Notes: a model not told the origin generated them from the letters alone. A stretch of DNA of 64,000 nucleotides from Bacillus sp. 491mf (GCF_900112415.1 NZ_FOLV01000006.1:62001-126000); one strand, 5' to 3'; shown: positions 45,268-54,654, counted from the stretch's first letter. A program made the numbers and translations.

Positions 45268-46183
45268 GTTGACCGCCTCCATTAATAAGGTTTAAAAAGT
45301 ACTCTTCTAAATTGTGTTGTTTTCTTTCAATTCTCTTTACTATGACGTCATTCAATATCAATTCTTTATTAATTTGATATTGAGAAATGGCTTGTTCAAA
45401 AATCCGAATCGTATTTTGGTTCACTATTTCATACTTTTTAATTCCCAATTTATCTTCCAACACCTGTGTCGTTTTCTTGAAATTGTCTACTTCGATTTCA
45501 AGATATTCGATATTTTCTTTTCTGATTTCTTCCATTTTTACTTCTTTTAATAATTTACCCTGATTAATAATGCCTATAGTATCTGCAATAGATTCAATTT
45601 CTGAGACAATATGACTTGAAATTAAAATGGTAATTCCGTATTCCTTTTTTAAATGTAATAAGAGCTCTCGAATGTCTTTAATACCAATTGGATCAAGTCC
45701 ATTGATAGGTTCATCAAGGATTAAAATTTCTGGTTTCGTAACAATCGCCCGCGCAATCCCTAATCGTTGCTTCATCCCTAACGAAAATTCATGAATTTTT
45801 TTATTTGCCACCTCTTTAAGTCCAACAATTTCTAAAGCTTCACCCACCGCTCTTTCATCATGATATCCGATGTATTCACAGTGAAATTCTAAATTTCCCT
45901 TTGCTGTTAACCGATCATAAAACACTGGGTATTCAATGATGCTGCCTATTTTTTCTAAATATTGATAAGATGTTGGTAAAACAGGCTGATTTAATACAAT
46001 GATTTCACCTGAAGATGGTTTTACTAAATTTAAGATCATCTTCATAATAGTTGTTTTTCCAGCCCCATTTGGTCCTAGAAAACCATAAATTTCTCCTCTG
46101 TTAATTTTCATATTGACATTAGAAACCGTTTCAGTTCCCTTAAACGACTTACTTAATTTGTTAATTTTAATAATAGTTTCCAC
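45260..46183 (-). CDS. ABC transporter ATPase (BcrA-like)
   Basis: A 307-residue ATPase with Walker A GPNGAGKTT (residues 37-45), the ABC signature FSLGMKQRLG, Walker B ILILDEPINGLDP and a late SSHI switch His. The C-terminal extension (about residues 215-300) is typical of the bacitracin-resistance BcrA/drug-export branch. GTG 46183 follows AGGAGGG. It is divergent from the response-regulator gene, with 163 bp between, a common layout for two-component-controlled detoxification pumps. Confidence 0.9.
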   Translation of the reverse strand: METIIKINKLSKSFKGTETVSNVNMKINRGEIYGFLGPNGAGKTTIMKMILNLVKPSSGEIIVLNQPVLPTSYQYLEKIGSIIEYPVFYDRLTAKGNLEFHCEYIGYHDERAVGEALEIVGLKEVANKKIHEFSLGMKQRLGIARAIVTKPEILILDEPINGLDPIGIKDIRELLLHLKKEYGITILISSHIVSEIESIADTIGIINQGKLLKEVKMEEIRKENIEYLEIEVDNFKKTTQVLEDKLGIKKYEIVNQNTIRIFEQAISQYQINKELILNDVIVKRIERKQHNLEEYFLNLINGGGQHV

Positions 46184-46346
46184 TCATTATCCCTCCTACT
46201 TTATATCGATATGTTAAAATAAGCATAACGAATGAAAGTAAAATCAAAGTAAACTCTATGGAAAATGCTTGTAATATTTTTTTATTAGGATACACATCTA
46301 CAGAAAATAAATTGATATGATGAATTTGAAATGAGGGGAATTTGAA

Positions 46347-47066
46347 ATGGAATCTGCAAAAATATTAGTAATAGATGACGAAGTTGGTATATTGAAATTA
46401 TTAGAAATAATACTAAGGAAAGAGAATTTCATTCATATAGAAACTACCTCAACAGGCAAAGATGCGCTGCAACGTATCAAAGAAAATGTATATGATATTA
46501 TTTTGCTTGATATCATGCTCCCAGATATAAGTGGATTTGAACTATGTACGGAAATTCGAAAAAATACAAATACACCCATCATTTTTATTAGTGCGCGCTC
46601 GACTGACTTCGATAAATTGACCGGTTTAGGAATAGGCGGAGATGATTATATTACAAAACCTTTTAATCCTTTAGAAGTAATAGCTCGAATTAAAGTCATC
46701 CTTCGTCGTCAAAAAATGTATGAGAGTTCACAACAACAAAGTACTTTATACAATTATGACTACTTCACTTTTAATCCTGAATCTGCGACATTAACAGTTA
46801 AAAACTATTCGGTAGAATGCACAGCAAAAGAACTGGAATTACTACATTTCTTTTGCAAAAATCCGAATCGTATTTTCACGACTGCTCAGCTTTACGAATT
46901 TGTATGGGGAAACGATGTTTTTGGAGAAGAAAAAACCGTCACGATCCATATATCCAAACTGCGAAAAAAACTTGGGGATGATACACGCAAACCAAAAATC
47001 ATTGTAAATTTACGAGGAATTGGCTATAAATTTATTCCTCCAAATGAGGCACTTATATGCGAATAA
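46347..47066 (+). CDS. OmpR-family response regulator
   Basis: A 239-residue regulator. The receiver domain has acidic Asp10/Asp11, the phosphorylated Asp55 in LLDIMLPD, Ser84 in FISARS and a KP motif (YITKPFNP). The C-terminal winged helix (KELELLHFFCKNPNRIFT, VTIHISKLRKKLGD, LRGIGYKF) is OmpR/PhoB type. It overlaps the kinase gene by 10 bp. The target is probably the divergent ABC/DUF4097 operon. Confidence 0.93.
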   Translation: MESAKILVIDDEVGILKLLEIILRKENFIHIETTSTGKDALQRIKENVYDIILLDIMLPDISGFELCTEIRKNTNTPIIFISARSTDFDKLTGLGIGGDDYITKPFNPLEVIARIKVILRRQKMYESSQQQSTLYNYDYFTFNPESATLTVKNYSVECTAKELELLHFFCKNPNRIFTTAQLYEFVWGNDVFGEEKTVTIHISKLRKKLGDDTRKPKIIVNLRGIGYKFIPPNEALICE

Positions 47067-48160
47067 AAACTCGATTTACATTCCATTTAGCAATAGGACT
47101 TATTCTTTGGATGCTTGTAACCGGTTTTTGCATTGTCATTATTGTTGAAGGTATTCTTCCGCTGTTCGGTATCATTGTTAATGAAAACACTGAAGGTTTG
47201 TTTGTAGCCGGGATTTTTGTTATTAGTACAATTATTTGCATTGTCTTATTTGGATGGTATTTTGGTGGTCCAATTGGATTCATAATGACTTGGATCCATC
47301 AACTCTCACAAGAAAACTATAAGCAACCTATAGATTTGCAAAGAGTTTATACACGAAAAGGAAAACTTCGTAAGCGTTATCTACTATATCAAGAGGTACT
47401 TCAACAGCTCCAAATATTATCTGGAAAATTACAAGCTTCTGAAATAGAAAGAGAAAAAATAGAGCACGCCAAACAAGAATGGATTGCTGGTATTTCGCAT
47501 GATTTAAAAACACCACTAACATATATTAAGGGGTATTCGGCACTTTTATTAAATGATCAGTATGAGTGGTCAAAAGAAGAGGTTCAATCTTTTATCCAAG
47601 AAATTGATGATAAAGGAAAACATATGGAAGAATTAATTCAAGATTTAAGCCTCGTCTTACAATTAAATTGCACTGAAGGTAAGTTACCGTTAAATAAGGC
47701 GAATCAAGATTTAGTTGAATTTACAAAACGAGTTGTTGCCGATATTAGTCACGATCCACAAGCGACGAACTATAGTCTTCACTTTAAAACGAAAACACCT
47801 GTCATTCACGCTGAATTTGATTATAAATTTATGCAGCGTATCTTACAAAACATTTTAATGAATTCAATTTTACACAATCCTGAACACACCGATATATACA
47901 CAACACTTTCTGACGATGACAAAAATGTAGTAATCCATATTATGGACAATGGCGTTGGCATGTCCTCTCATATGCTAGAAAATCTATTTCAACAATATTA
48001 CCGTGGAACAACAACTGATTCTTCCTCTGAAGGTACTGGACTTGGAATGGCGATTGTCTATAAACTTGTACTTGCTCATAATGGCACAATTTCTGTCGAA
48101 AGCGAACTTTCGGAAGGTACATCATTCAATATTGTATTACCGAAAAAAGGACGTCCATAA
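47057..48160 (+). CDS. Membrane sensor histidine kinase
   Basis: A 367-residue kinase with two N-terminal helices (about residues 8-33 and 45-68) and only a short extracellular loop, so it probably senses inside the membrane or through the ABC transporter (Bce/Lia-like logic). The phosphoacceptor is in ISHDLKTPLTYIKGY; N, D and G boxes are ILQNILMNSILHN, DNGVGM and EGTGLGMAIV. The stop lies in a terminator. A damaged copy of its 3' end recurs at 52005-52110. Confidence 0.93.
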   Translation: MRIKTRFTFHLAIGLILWMLVTGFCIVIIVEGILPLFGIIVNENTEGLFVAGIFVISTIICIVLFGWYFGGPIGFIMTWIHQLSQENYKQPIDLQRVYTRKGKLRKRYLLYQEVLQQLQILSGKLQASEIEREKIEHAKQEWIAGISHDLKTPLTYIKGYSALLLNDQYEWSKEEVQSFIQEIDDKGKHMEELIQDLSLVLQLNCTEGKLPLNKANQDLVEFTKRVVADISHDPQATNYSLHFKTKTPVIHAEFDYKFMQRILQNILMNSILHNPEHTDIYTTLSDDDKNVVIHIMDNGVGMSSHMLENLFQQYYRGTTTDSSSEGTGLGMAIVYKLVLAHNGTISVESELSEGTSFNIVLPKKGRP

Positions 48161-48184
48161 GACAATATGTCTTAAGACGTCCTT
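48147..48184. terminator. Terminator between the histidine kinase and alr
   Basis: A 9-bp AAGGACGTC stem (48147-48155 with 48175-48183) enclosing a second inner stem AAGACA/TGTCTT (48159-48172); it overlaps the kinase stop and lies next to the end of alr, so it serves both genes. Confidence 0.7.
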
Positions 48185-48191
48185 ATCTGTA

Positions 48192-49370
48192 TTATAGACT
48201 TTTTCGTAGTTCGTTTATTATTTCAATTGGCTTATCATCTTTTATATAGATACGAGGTATCCTTCTACTTAACATACAAGTAACCTCATAGTTAATCGTA
48301 CCTAATGTATCTGCAATCTCATCTACATTAAGCGATTCCTTGCCTTGACTTCCATAAAAAACTACTTCATCACCAACATGTACAGGCAATGCCTTTGTAA
48401 CATCCAGCATTAATTGATCCATACAAATACGACCAATAACAGGCACACGAATTCCGTTAATCAACGCATATCCTTTATTAGATAATTGACGATTGTAACC
48501 ATCCGCATATCCAATTGGTACAGTCGCAATCCATTCCTCACCCGTTGTTACGTACGTATTCCCATAACTTACACCACGATTTTTTTTCGCTTGCTTAATA
48601 TGAGCTACTTTCGACTTTAATGATAATGCGGGCTTTAAAGACACGGCTGTATGATCTACCTCTTTTGAAGGATACATACCATAAATCCCAATTCCAACAC
48701 GAACCATATTTTGAAATGTATTACCAAGCTCCATTGATCCAGCACTGTTTGAACTGTGAATATAAGGAAGATGAATTCCTAGCTCTTTTGCTGTATTTAC
48801 AGCTTGCTCAAATAAACCCGTTTGCATATTTGTATATGTTTTATCAGCTTCATCAGCTGTAGAGTAATGTGTAAACATACCTTCTACTTCTATATGTTTC
48901 ATGTTTTTTAGTTCTTCTAAAAACAGCAAGACTTCATCTTCTTGTAGACCAATACGGCTCATTCCTGTATCGATTTTCACTTGAATGCGTGCGCTCTTTT
49001 CAAGCTGATTAGCAATATCATTGATACCCTTTAAATCCTCTATTCTATATACCGTTATCATGATATTATACTCAATAGCATCTTTAACAGCTTCAACCGA
49101 CGTATAGCCTAAAACTAAAATCGGTACAGTCACTCCTGCCTCGCGCAGTTCAATTCCTTCATCTACAAATGCAACAGCAAGTTGATGAATTCCTGCTTCA
49201 ATTGCTGCTTTCGCCACTTGAACTGCTCCATGGCCATACCCATTCGCTTTGACAGCTGCCATCATTGTAATATTTTCATCGTTCACACGCTTTTTAAATT
49301 CACTCACATTATGTTTTACAGCATCTAAATTCACTTCAACAATTGTATCTCTTCCATATCTCGAACTCAT
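48192..49370 (-). CDS. alr: Alanine racemase
   Basis: Alanine racemase converts L- to D-alanine with PLP. The 392-residue protein has the PLP-Lys motif AVKANGYGHG (Lys41), an VRVGIGIYGMYPSKE segment and the VPIGYADGYNR loop with the catalytic Tyr. It is 47 bp downstream of ddl on the same strand, so the pathway from L-Ala to D-Ala-D-Ala is one operon. B. cereus-group genomes carry two alr genes; which one this is cannot be stated from the sequence alone. Confidence 0.95.
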   Translation of the reverse strand: MSSRYGRDTIVEVNLDAVKHNVSEFKKRVNDENITMMAAVKANGYGHGAVQVAKAAIEAGIHQLAVAFVDEGIELREAGVTVPILVLGYTSVEAVKDAIEYNIMITVYRIEDLKGINDIANQLEKSARIQVKIDTGMSRIGLQEDEVLLFLEELKNMKHIEVEGMFTHYSTADEADKTYTNMQTGLFEQAVNTAKELGIHLPYIHSSNSAGSMELGNTFQNMVRVGIGIYGMYPSKEVDHTAVSLKPALSLKSKVAHIKQAKKNRGVSYGNTYVTTGEEWIATVPIGYADGYNRQLSNKGYALINGIRVPVIGRICMDQLMLDVTKALPVHVGDEVVFYGSQGKESLNVDEIADTLGTINYEVTCMLSRRIPRIYIKDDKPIEIINELRKSL

Positions 49371-49417
49371 CGGTCTAAACTCCTAACTCAATAGTTGCTT
49401 TCCATTCTATTTCTAGT

Positions 49418-50332
49418 TTAAAAACCTTCGTTTCTCCTAGTCTGTAAAGAGACTTCAATAATCATATCCAATAGCTTGCTATAAGAGATTCCCACCGCTT
49501 GAGCGCTTTTTGGTAGTAAGCTATTTTTTGTCATCCCTGGCAATGTATTCACTTCCATGACATATGGGATTCCATCTTTTATAATCATATCAACTCTAGC
49601 ATAAACACTGCATTTTAATGCCTTATAGCATGCCATTGCAGCCTCAGCGACACGTTTTTGAGTTGTGACTGGAAGTTCTACAATCTCTTCAATCGTAGCC
49701 GCATCATCGTATTTTGCATGATAGTCAAAAAACTCCGCCGTATGTTGAATTGAAATAATCGGTAAAAGTTTTCCGTCTAAAATGGAACAAGTAATTTCTT
49801 CGCCCTTTATATATTTTTCAATTACAATTTCAGAATCCCATTTGAATACCTCCACAAGCGAGGATAATAAAGCATCCTTATCATATACGATTTTTACTCC
49901 TACACTAGAACCACCTGAATTTGGTTTTACAACTAATGGATATCCCATTTTGTCTATTTCTTCAAGTTGAAGCTCTTCCATATTTGAAATATGAAGCCAA
50001 TCCGGTGTTTGAATACCCTCATAACGAATCATTTTTTTTGACATATTTTTATCCATACAAATACCGCTTGATAGCATGTTACTTCCGGTATATGGAACGC
50101 CGAGAGTTTCTAGTGTACCTTGAATCGTGCCGTCTTCTCCGTATTTTCCATGAAGTGCTAACAGCGCAATATCAAGATTGCTTATCTTTTCAACAAGCTC
50201 TTTTTTGTCATTAAGTCTAATAGGAACAACTTCGTACTTACTATTATCCAAATGTGCAATCATTTCTTCCCCAGTCATGAGGGACACTTGTCTTTCGGAA
50301 GATACGCCTCCCATAATCACGCCAACTTTCAT
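49418..50332 (-). CDS. ddl: D-alanine--D-alanine ligase
   Basis: Ddl joins two D-alanines with ATP for peptidoglycan precursors. The 304-residue protein has the ATP-grasp landmarks: VIMGGVSSERQVSLMTG at the N terminus, ALHGKYGEDG, VVKPNSGGSSVGVKIV, and EVNTLPGMTKNSLLPKSA. I start it at ATG 50332, following GGGAGTTG; a TTG at 50347 is less likely. Its start overlaps the MocR stop (ATGA), so expression is coupled to the regulator. Confidence 0.95.
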   Translation of the reverse strand: MKVGVIMGGVSSERQVSLMTGEEMIAHLDNSKYEVVPIRLNDKKELVEKISNLDIALLALHGKYGEDGTIQGTLETLGVPYTGSNMLSSGICMDKNMSKKMIRYEGIQTPDWLHISNMEELQLEEIDKMGYPLVVKPNSGGSSVGVKIVYDKDALLSSLVEVFKWDSEIVIEKYIKGEEITCSILDGKLLPIISIQHTAEFFDYHAKYDDAATIEEIVELPVTTQKRVAEAAMACYKALKCSVYARVDMIIKDGIPYVMEVNTLPGMTKNSLLPKSAQAVGISYSKLLDMIIEVSLQTRRNEGF

Positions 50333-51786
50333 TTTTTCAACTCCCAATTTTCATTTTTTAAGGTATCACCAATTATTTTAATTCCATGAACAATATCCTC
50401 TTCTTTTAACCGCGAGAATCCTAATCGAAATGTATTACTTCCTCCTCCATCTGAGTAAAAAACATCTCCTGGAGAAAAAACAACTCCCTTTTGATAGCAT
50501 TTTTTCAAAAGCATACGTGAATCCAGTCCTTTTTCTAATTCTATAAAAAGATGTAGTCCACCATTTCCAGTCATTCTTTTAAAAGGAATATATTGATTGC
50601 AAGTATGAACGGCTAGCTCATATTTTTTCTTATAAACTGACCTCGCCTTTTTTAAATATTTTTCGAAATAACCATCATGTAAATATTGATAAAGCACTGC
50701 CTGATCCAGTGTTGATGTATGAATCGTTCGCGCCCTTTTCACACTTTCCAAACAGTGGATTAATTCCTTATCTGCTAAAATCCATCCAACACGTAACCCT
50801 GGAAAAAGAATTTTTGAAAAACTGCTAATATAGACAACATTGTTGCCAGGTCCAGCAAAAGTCATTAAAGGAGCTAAATGAGAACCTGAATAACGTAATT
50901 CCTCATTAAACCCATCCTCCACGATAGGAATTCGATATTTTGAAAAAAGTTTCATAATCTCAGTTCTTTTTTCCGAGGATGTGACAATCCCAGTCGGATT
51001 GTGATAAGACGGGATTAAGTATGCAAAATCAAAGTCCGTTTCGGATAAGCTTTTCTCAACTTGATCAATATCAATACCATCATCCTTCATTTCTATCCCG
51101 TGTATATCAAATCCATGTAAACGAAAAAGTTTTAGTGCCGCATGATGAGTAGGGTTTTCACAAATAATACGTCTAGATTTTTTAGCTAAAGAAGACAATA
51201 AAATATCCAAGCCCTCGGTGAATCCATTCGTAATAAGAATATCTTTATTGGAAATGTCTACTCCTTTCATTTCCATATAGTGAAGAAGGTAATCAATTAG
51301 AGGTTTATAGCCTTTGGCATATCCGTAGTTCAATACGATGTCTCCTTCAATAGACATTCGAGTCAGAAAAGCCCGTTTAAAATTTTCAACATCAAACAGC
51401 TTTTCGTCCGGAGCGATGCTATTGAAGGAAATCATACCTTTTTCCCAACGAACGCCGTGCTTCATTAAATCTAATTCATCAGCTAGCAAAGTAGCTTCAT
51501 TTATCTTTTCTTTCCAGTTTAGTTCGATGGATGGAGTTTTGGACGTTTCAATTTCTCCTACAAAATTTCCTTTTCCCTTTATTGCATATATTAGACCAGC
51601 TTGCTCTAAATCCGCGTAAGCAGTCAGAACAGTATTTCTGCTGACCGATAATAATTTACTAAGTTCTCGGGTAGATGGAAGCTTTTGATGCTCCAGTAAG
51701 TGTCCTTTCATAATCATCTTTTTTAAATAATCTTTTAATTGAACATACACAGGACGATCATCCACAATTTTAAAATCATTAAACAC
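50329..51786 (-). CDS. MocR-type regulator of the ddl-alr operon (DdlR-like)
   Basis: A 485-residue fusion of a GntR winged helix (residues about 10-76, LPSTRELSKLLSVSRNTVLTAY) and a class I aminotransferase domain with the PLP Lys at 325 (SSFSKILFPGLRVGW). MocR proteins usually sense an amino acid or PLP. A MocR regulator named DdlR controls ddl in Brevibacillus; the overlap of this gene with ddl makes the same job likely. Its own promoter region has a 9-bp dyad (51865-51900) and it would be autoregulated. The aminotransferase activity is probably only sensory. Confidence 0.88.
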   Translation of the reverse strand: MFNDFKIVDDRPVYVQLKDYLKKMIMKGHLLEHQKLPSTRELSKLLSVSRNTVLTAYADLEQAGLIYAIKGKGNFVGEIETSKTPSIELNWKEKINEATLLADELDLMKHGVRWEKGMISFNSIAPDEKLFDVENFKRAFLTRMSIEGDIVLNYGYAKGYKPLIDYLLHYMEMKGVDISNKDILITNGFTEGLDILLSSLAKKSRRIICENPTHHAALKLFRLHGFDIHGIEMKDDGIDIDQVEKSLSETDFDFAYLIPSYHNPTGIVTSSEKRTEIMKLFSKYRIPIVEDGFNEELRYSGSHLAPLMTFAGPGNNVVYISSFSKILFPGLRVGWILADKELIHCLESVKRARTIHTSTLDQAVLYQYLHDGYFEKYLKKARSVYKKKYELAVHTCNQYIPFKRMTGNGGLHLFIELEKGLDSRMLLKKCYQKGVVFSPGDVFYSDGGGSNTFRLGFSRLKEEDIVHGIKIIGDTLKNENWELKK

Positions 51787-51864
51787 TTCCTTGCCCCCTT
51801 GTTATCATTTTTACATAACTATATCTATCTCAAAAGGTCCACAACGTATGTATTTTCTTTAACC

Positions 51865-51900
51865 AGTGGTATGGTGGTCTAAAGTACCATTCATACCACT
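51865..51900 (-). promoter_or_regulatory. Candidate MocR operator dyad
   Basis: AGTGGTATG (51865-51873) and CATACCACT (51892-51900) form a perfect 9-bp inverted repeat with an 18-nt spacer. Inside lies GTGGTCTAAAGTACCA, which is similar in sense to known MocR boxes. It ends 79 bp before the MocR start. Confidence 0.5.
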
Positions 51901-52004
51901 TTGTAATGAAGAATGTTGCAAGTTTGAATTCACTTCAGCTTCTTATCCAATAATAATTAAGACTTTTTAATTATCAATCTTCATTATAAATAATACATTA
52001 GTAG

Positions 52005-52110
52005 ATGGGACAATCTCTGTCAAAAGCGGACCTTAAAATGGGACAGCATTCAATATTTTCTTACCGAAAAAAGGACGTCAATCAGACAATAAGTCTGAAA
52101 ACGTCCTTTC
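52005..52110 (+). pseudogene. Remnant of a histidine-kinase 3' end with terminator
   Basis: This segment aligns without gaps to 48081-48186, the last 80 bp of the histidine-kinase gene and its terminator; I counted 86 identical of 106 bases. The kinase frame here has an in-frame TAA after KSGP and has lost the real stop (GRQSDNK instead of GRP-stop). Together with the intact copy it brackets the alr-ddl-MocR operon in direct orientation. The copied hairpin at 52069-52116 still looks functional. Confidence 0.75.
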
Positions 52111-52136
52111 ATTTTTAAGAATGAAATATAAAAACC

Positions 52137-53054
52137 TTACATCTCTTTTTTCAATAGCTTTCCATGTTTCCAATACAACTCAAGTGTGGATCGATTCGCC
52201 ATAAAAACACCGATTAATATGAAGAAAGCTCCAATTCCCATCACTGGTTTGATTGGTTCATCTAAAAACATATAGCCTATTATAACAGCGATTAATGGCG
52301 AAACATAAAGCCAAGTAGATGGAAATACAGGATTGGTTTTGGATAATAGCCAATAGTATAGGCCATGCCCACCTATTGAACCTATAAATATTAAATACAG
52401 AATTGGCCATTGAACGCTCCATGTAGTTAAGACAGATAAATTCGGATGTTCTAATAAGAGAGAACAAACAATTAGTAATAGACCTCCATATAACATTTGA
52501 ATACCATTAATCAAAAATGGCGAGACATCTAGTAAATCTGCTAAAATTTCCTTTGAATGAATAGTGCCCATTCCGTAGAAAAATTCTCCTACTAATATAA
52601 CAAGGCAAGCAATGCTCCAAGTATAAGAAAATTGCTGTTGTAACCCTGGTAAAGAAATGCATACAACTCCTATAAGAGCAAGTATAAGGGCAAAAAGTTG
52701 TTCCCTTCTCAATTTCATTTTCGTTCGTTTCGTTTGAAGCAATAAAATCATCATTGGGCCTGTAGCCGAAAGAACAGCTGCTAATCCTGATGAGATGTAC
52801 TGCTCTGCCCAATATAATGTGGCAAAAGTCATAAATGTAAGACAAAATCCAGCAAATATAATTCTTTTTGTTAAAAGGTATGGTATGACTTGCTTCTGTT
52901 TCACGATAAAAAACATGATGACAATTATGCCTGCGAGAAAGAAACGAATACCCGCTGAAAAAAGCGGCGGAGCCCCTGCTACAATCCCTATTTTAATTGT
53001 TAAAAATGTCGTCCCAAAAATGACACAAATAAGAAGATAATTAAAAATAACCAT
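52137..53054 (-). CDS. EamA-family permease
   Basis: A 305-residue DMT superfamily transporter with ten predicted helices in two EamA repeats (LTFMTFATLYWAEQYISSGL and GIGAFFILIGVFMANR near the end). Members export or import amino acids and other small molecules. It is divergent from a MocR gene; the 148-bp space between contains two direct repeats, so the regulator probably controls it. GGGGGAAGCAGC precedes ATG 53054. Confidence 0.85.
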   Translation of the reverse strand: MVIFNYLLICVIFGTTFLTIKIGIVAGAPPLFSAGIRFFLAGIIVIMFFIVKQKQVIPYLLTKRIIFAGFCLTFMTFATLYWAEQYISSGLAAVLSATGPMMILLLQTKRTKMKLRREQLFALILALIGVVCISLPGLQQQFSYTWSIACLVILVGEFFYGMGTIHSKEILADLLDVSPFLINGIQMLYGGLLLIVCSLLLEHPNLSVLTTWSVQWPILYLIFIGSIGGHGLYYWLLSKTNPVFPSTWLYVSPLIAVIIGYMFLDEPIKPVMGIGAFFILIGVFMANRSTLELYWKHGKLLKKEM

Positions 53055-53101
53055 GCTGCTTCCCCCTTTTCATTCTTGAAGTGAGTATAGAGGAAACAGT
53101 G

Positions 53102-53130
53102 TATAACAGTACATCAAGCTATATAACAGT
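53102..53130 (+). promoter_or_regulatory. Candidate MocR direct-repeat operator
   Basis: TATAACAGT occurs at 53102-53110 and 53122-53130, 20 bp apart (about two helical turns), with partly matching flanks. MocR proteins often bind such direct repeats. It lies between the divergent EamA and MocR genes. Confidence 0.5.
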
Positions 53131-53202
53131 TGTATGTATTTTATGTTGATTATAAAGTTTTTTTCAGTTTAAATGAAAATAAAAAGAAGATTAGGTGAGA
53201 TA

Positions 53203-54639
53203 ATGAAGATTGTACTCCGAAAAGAATCTAATATACCGTTCTACCAGCAAATATGCGAGCAAATCGTTCAGCGTATTCAAGGTGGCATGTTAGCGGATGG
53301 AGACGCTCTCCCTTCTCTACGTACCATGGCAGAGGATTTAAAAATAAGTATATTGACGGTTCGTAAAGCATATAAACATCTTGAGTCAAAAGGTTATGTA
53401 TACATACAACCAGGAAAAGGGGTTTACATAAAAGGAAAAAGAAATACGCCTCTAAACATACATGCTCCTTATGACTGGCAACATATGAAAGCTGTTAATG
53501 TAATAAGATCTCAATATATCATCAATCGCCACAAAAAGTATTATGATTTTTCTCAGGCCATTCTCTACCCACGCCTTTTACCTAATCCGTTTCTATCAGG
53601 CGAAATGCAAAAAATATTAGACGAAGACAAAATGATTTTAGCCACATACGGACCTGTACAAGGTGATGAAGAGCTTCGCATGGAAATTTGCACATATTTA
53701 AAAGACTATCAAGGATTGAACGCTGATCCTGTTTATTTATTAATTACAAGTGGTGCCCAGCAAGGAATTGATTTAATCACTCAAACATTATTAAAACCAG
53801 GGGACACGGTAATTGTAGAAAGTCCGTGCTACGGTGCAGCCATTGATGTGTTTGTTAACAAAGGAATCAACGTTATTTCCATTGCGCTTGATGAACAAGG
53901 CATCCGTTCTGATTTATTAGATGAGGTATGTCAAAAGAATAAACCAGTTTTGTTATACGTAAATCCTGCCTTTCATAACCCTACTGGGATATTAATGAGT
54001 GAACAAAGACGAAAAGAACTTATAGAGTTAGCAGAACTTTATCACTTTTTTATTATAGAAGATGACTCTTTTAGTGAGATTTATTTTGATGATGTTAAAC
54101 TTCCGCCTCCCCTTAAATATTTCGACACAAATGGTCATGTGATTTATTTAAAAGGATTTAGCAAAACGTTAGCACCTGGGATTCGTATTGCAGCAATTCT
54201 AGCCGAAGGACCTGTATTTGATTGGTTATATGCCACAAAAGCATTAATGGATATAGGAAGTCCGCAGTTAACGCAAAAAGCTATTTTACCTTTTTTACGG
54301 ACAGAAAGAATGAAGAATCATATAGCAAAACTACGAACTGCCTTACAAATACGTCGTGATACTACAATAGAAATACTTGCTTCCTTAAAAGGTATAATTC
54401 ATTTTCAAATACCAAAAGGCGGCTTTAATTTATGGATTTCCCTTCCGAATTCAATGAATTCATTTACATTACTAAAAAAAGCAAATGAAGCTGACATTTC
54501 TTTTTTACCCGGAGCAGCTTGCTTTGTTCATGAACCGAAACACGAATATATGCGTATCAGTTACTCCATGCTAAATAATCAAGATTTAATTGTTGGACTA
54601 CAAAAGCTACATGAAATAATTTTAGATTTTCAAAAATAG
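53203..54639 (+). CDS. MocR-type PLP-dependent regulator
   Basis: A 478-residue protein. Residues about 10-78 are a GntR winged helix (IPFYQQICEQIVQRIQGGML, LPSLRTMAEDLKISILTVRKAY); the rest is an aminotransferase fold with PLP Lys321 in LKGFSKTLAPGIRIA and substrate Asp/Tyr in IIEDDSFSEIYF. I start it at ATG 53203, since AGGTGAGA is at 53193-53200; a 30-bp-earlier ATG has no site. It probably regulates the divergent EamA transporter in response to an amino-acid-like effector. Confidence 0.85.
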   Translation: MKIVLRKESNIPFYQQICEQIVQRIQGGMLADGDALPSLRTMAEDLKISILTVRKAYKHLESKGYVYIQPGKGVYIKGKRNTPLNIHAPYDWQHMKAVNVIRSQYIINRHKKYYDFSQAILYPRLLPNPFLSGEMQKILDEDKMILATYGPVQGDEELRMEICTYLKDYQGLNADPVYLLITSGAQQGIDLITQTLLKPGDTVIVESPCYGAAIDVFVNKGINVISIALDEQGIRSDLLDEVCQKNKPVLLYVNPAFHNPTGILMSEQRRKELIELAELYHFFIIEDDSFSEIYFDDVKLPPPLKYFDTNGHVIYLKGFSKTLAPGIRIAAILAEGPVFDWLYATKALMDIGSPQLTQKAILPFLRTERMKNHIAKLRTALQIRRDTTIEILASLKGIIHFQIPKGGFNLWISLPNSMNSFTLLKKANEADISFLPGAACFVHEPKHEYMRISYSMLNNQDLIVGLQKLHEIILDFQK

Positions 54640-54654
54640 ACACATTAATACTCC

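Noticed and set aside
48192-51786. Reading the alr-ddl-MocR block as a transposon because of the flanking repeats
   Set aside because: There is no transposase, and the repeats are kinase coding sequence with a terminator, not terminal inverted repeats.
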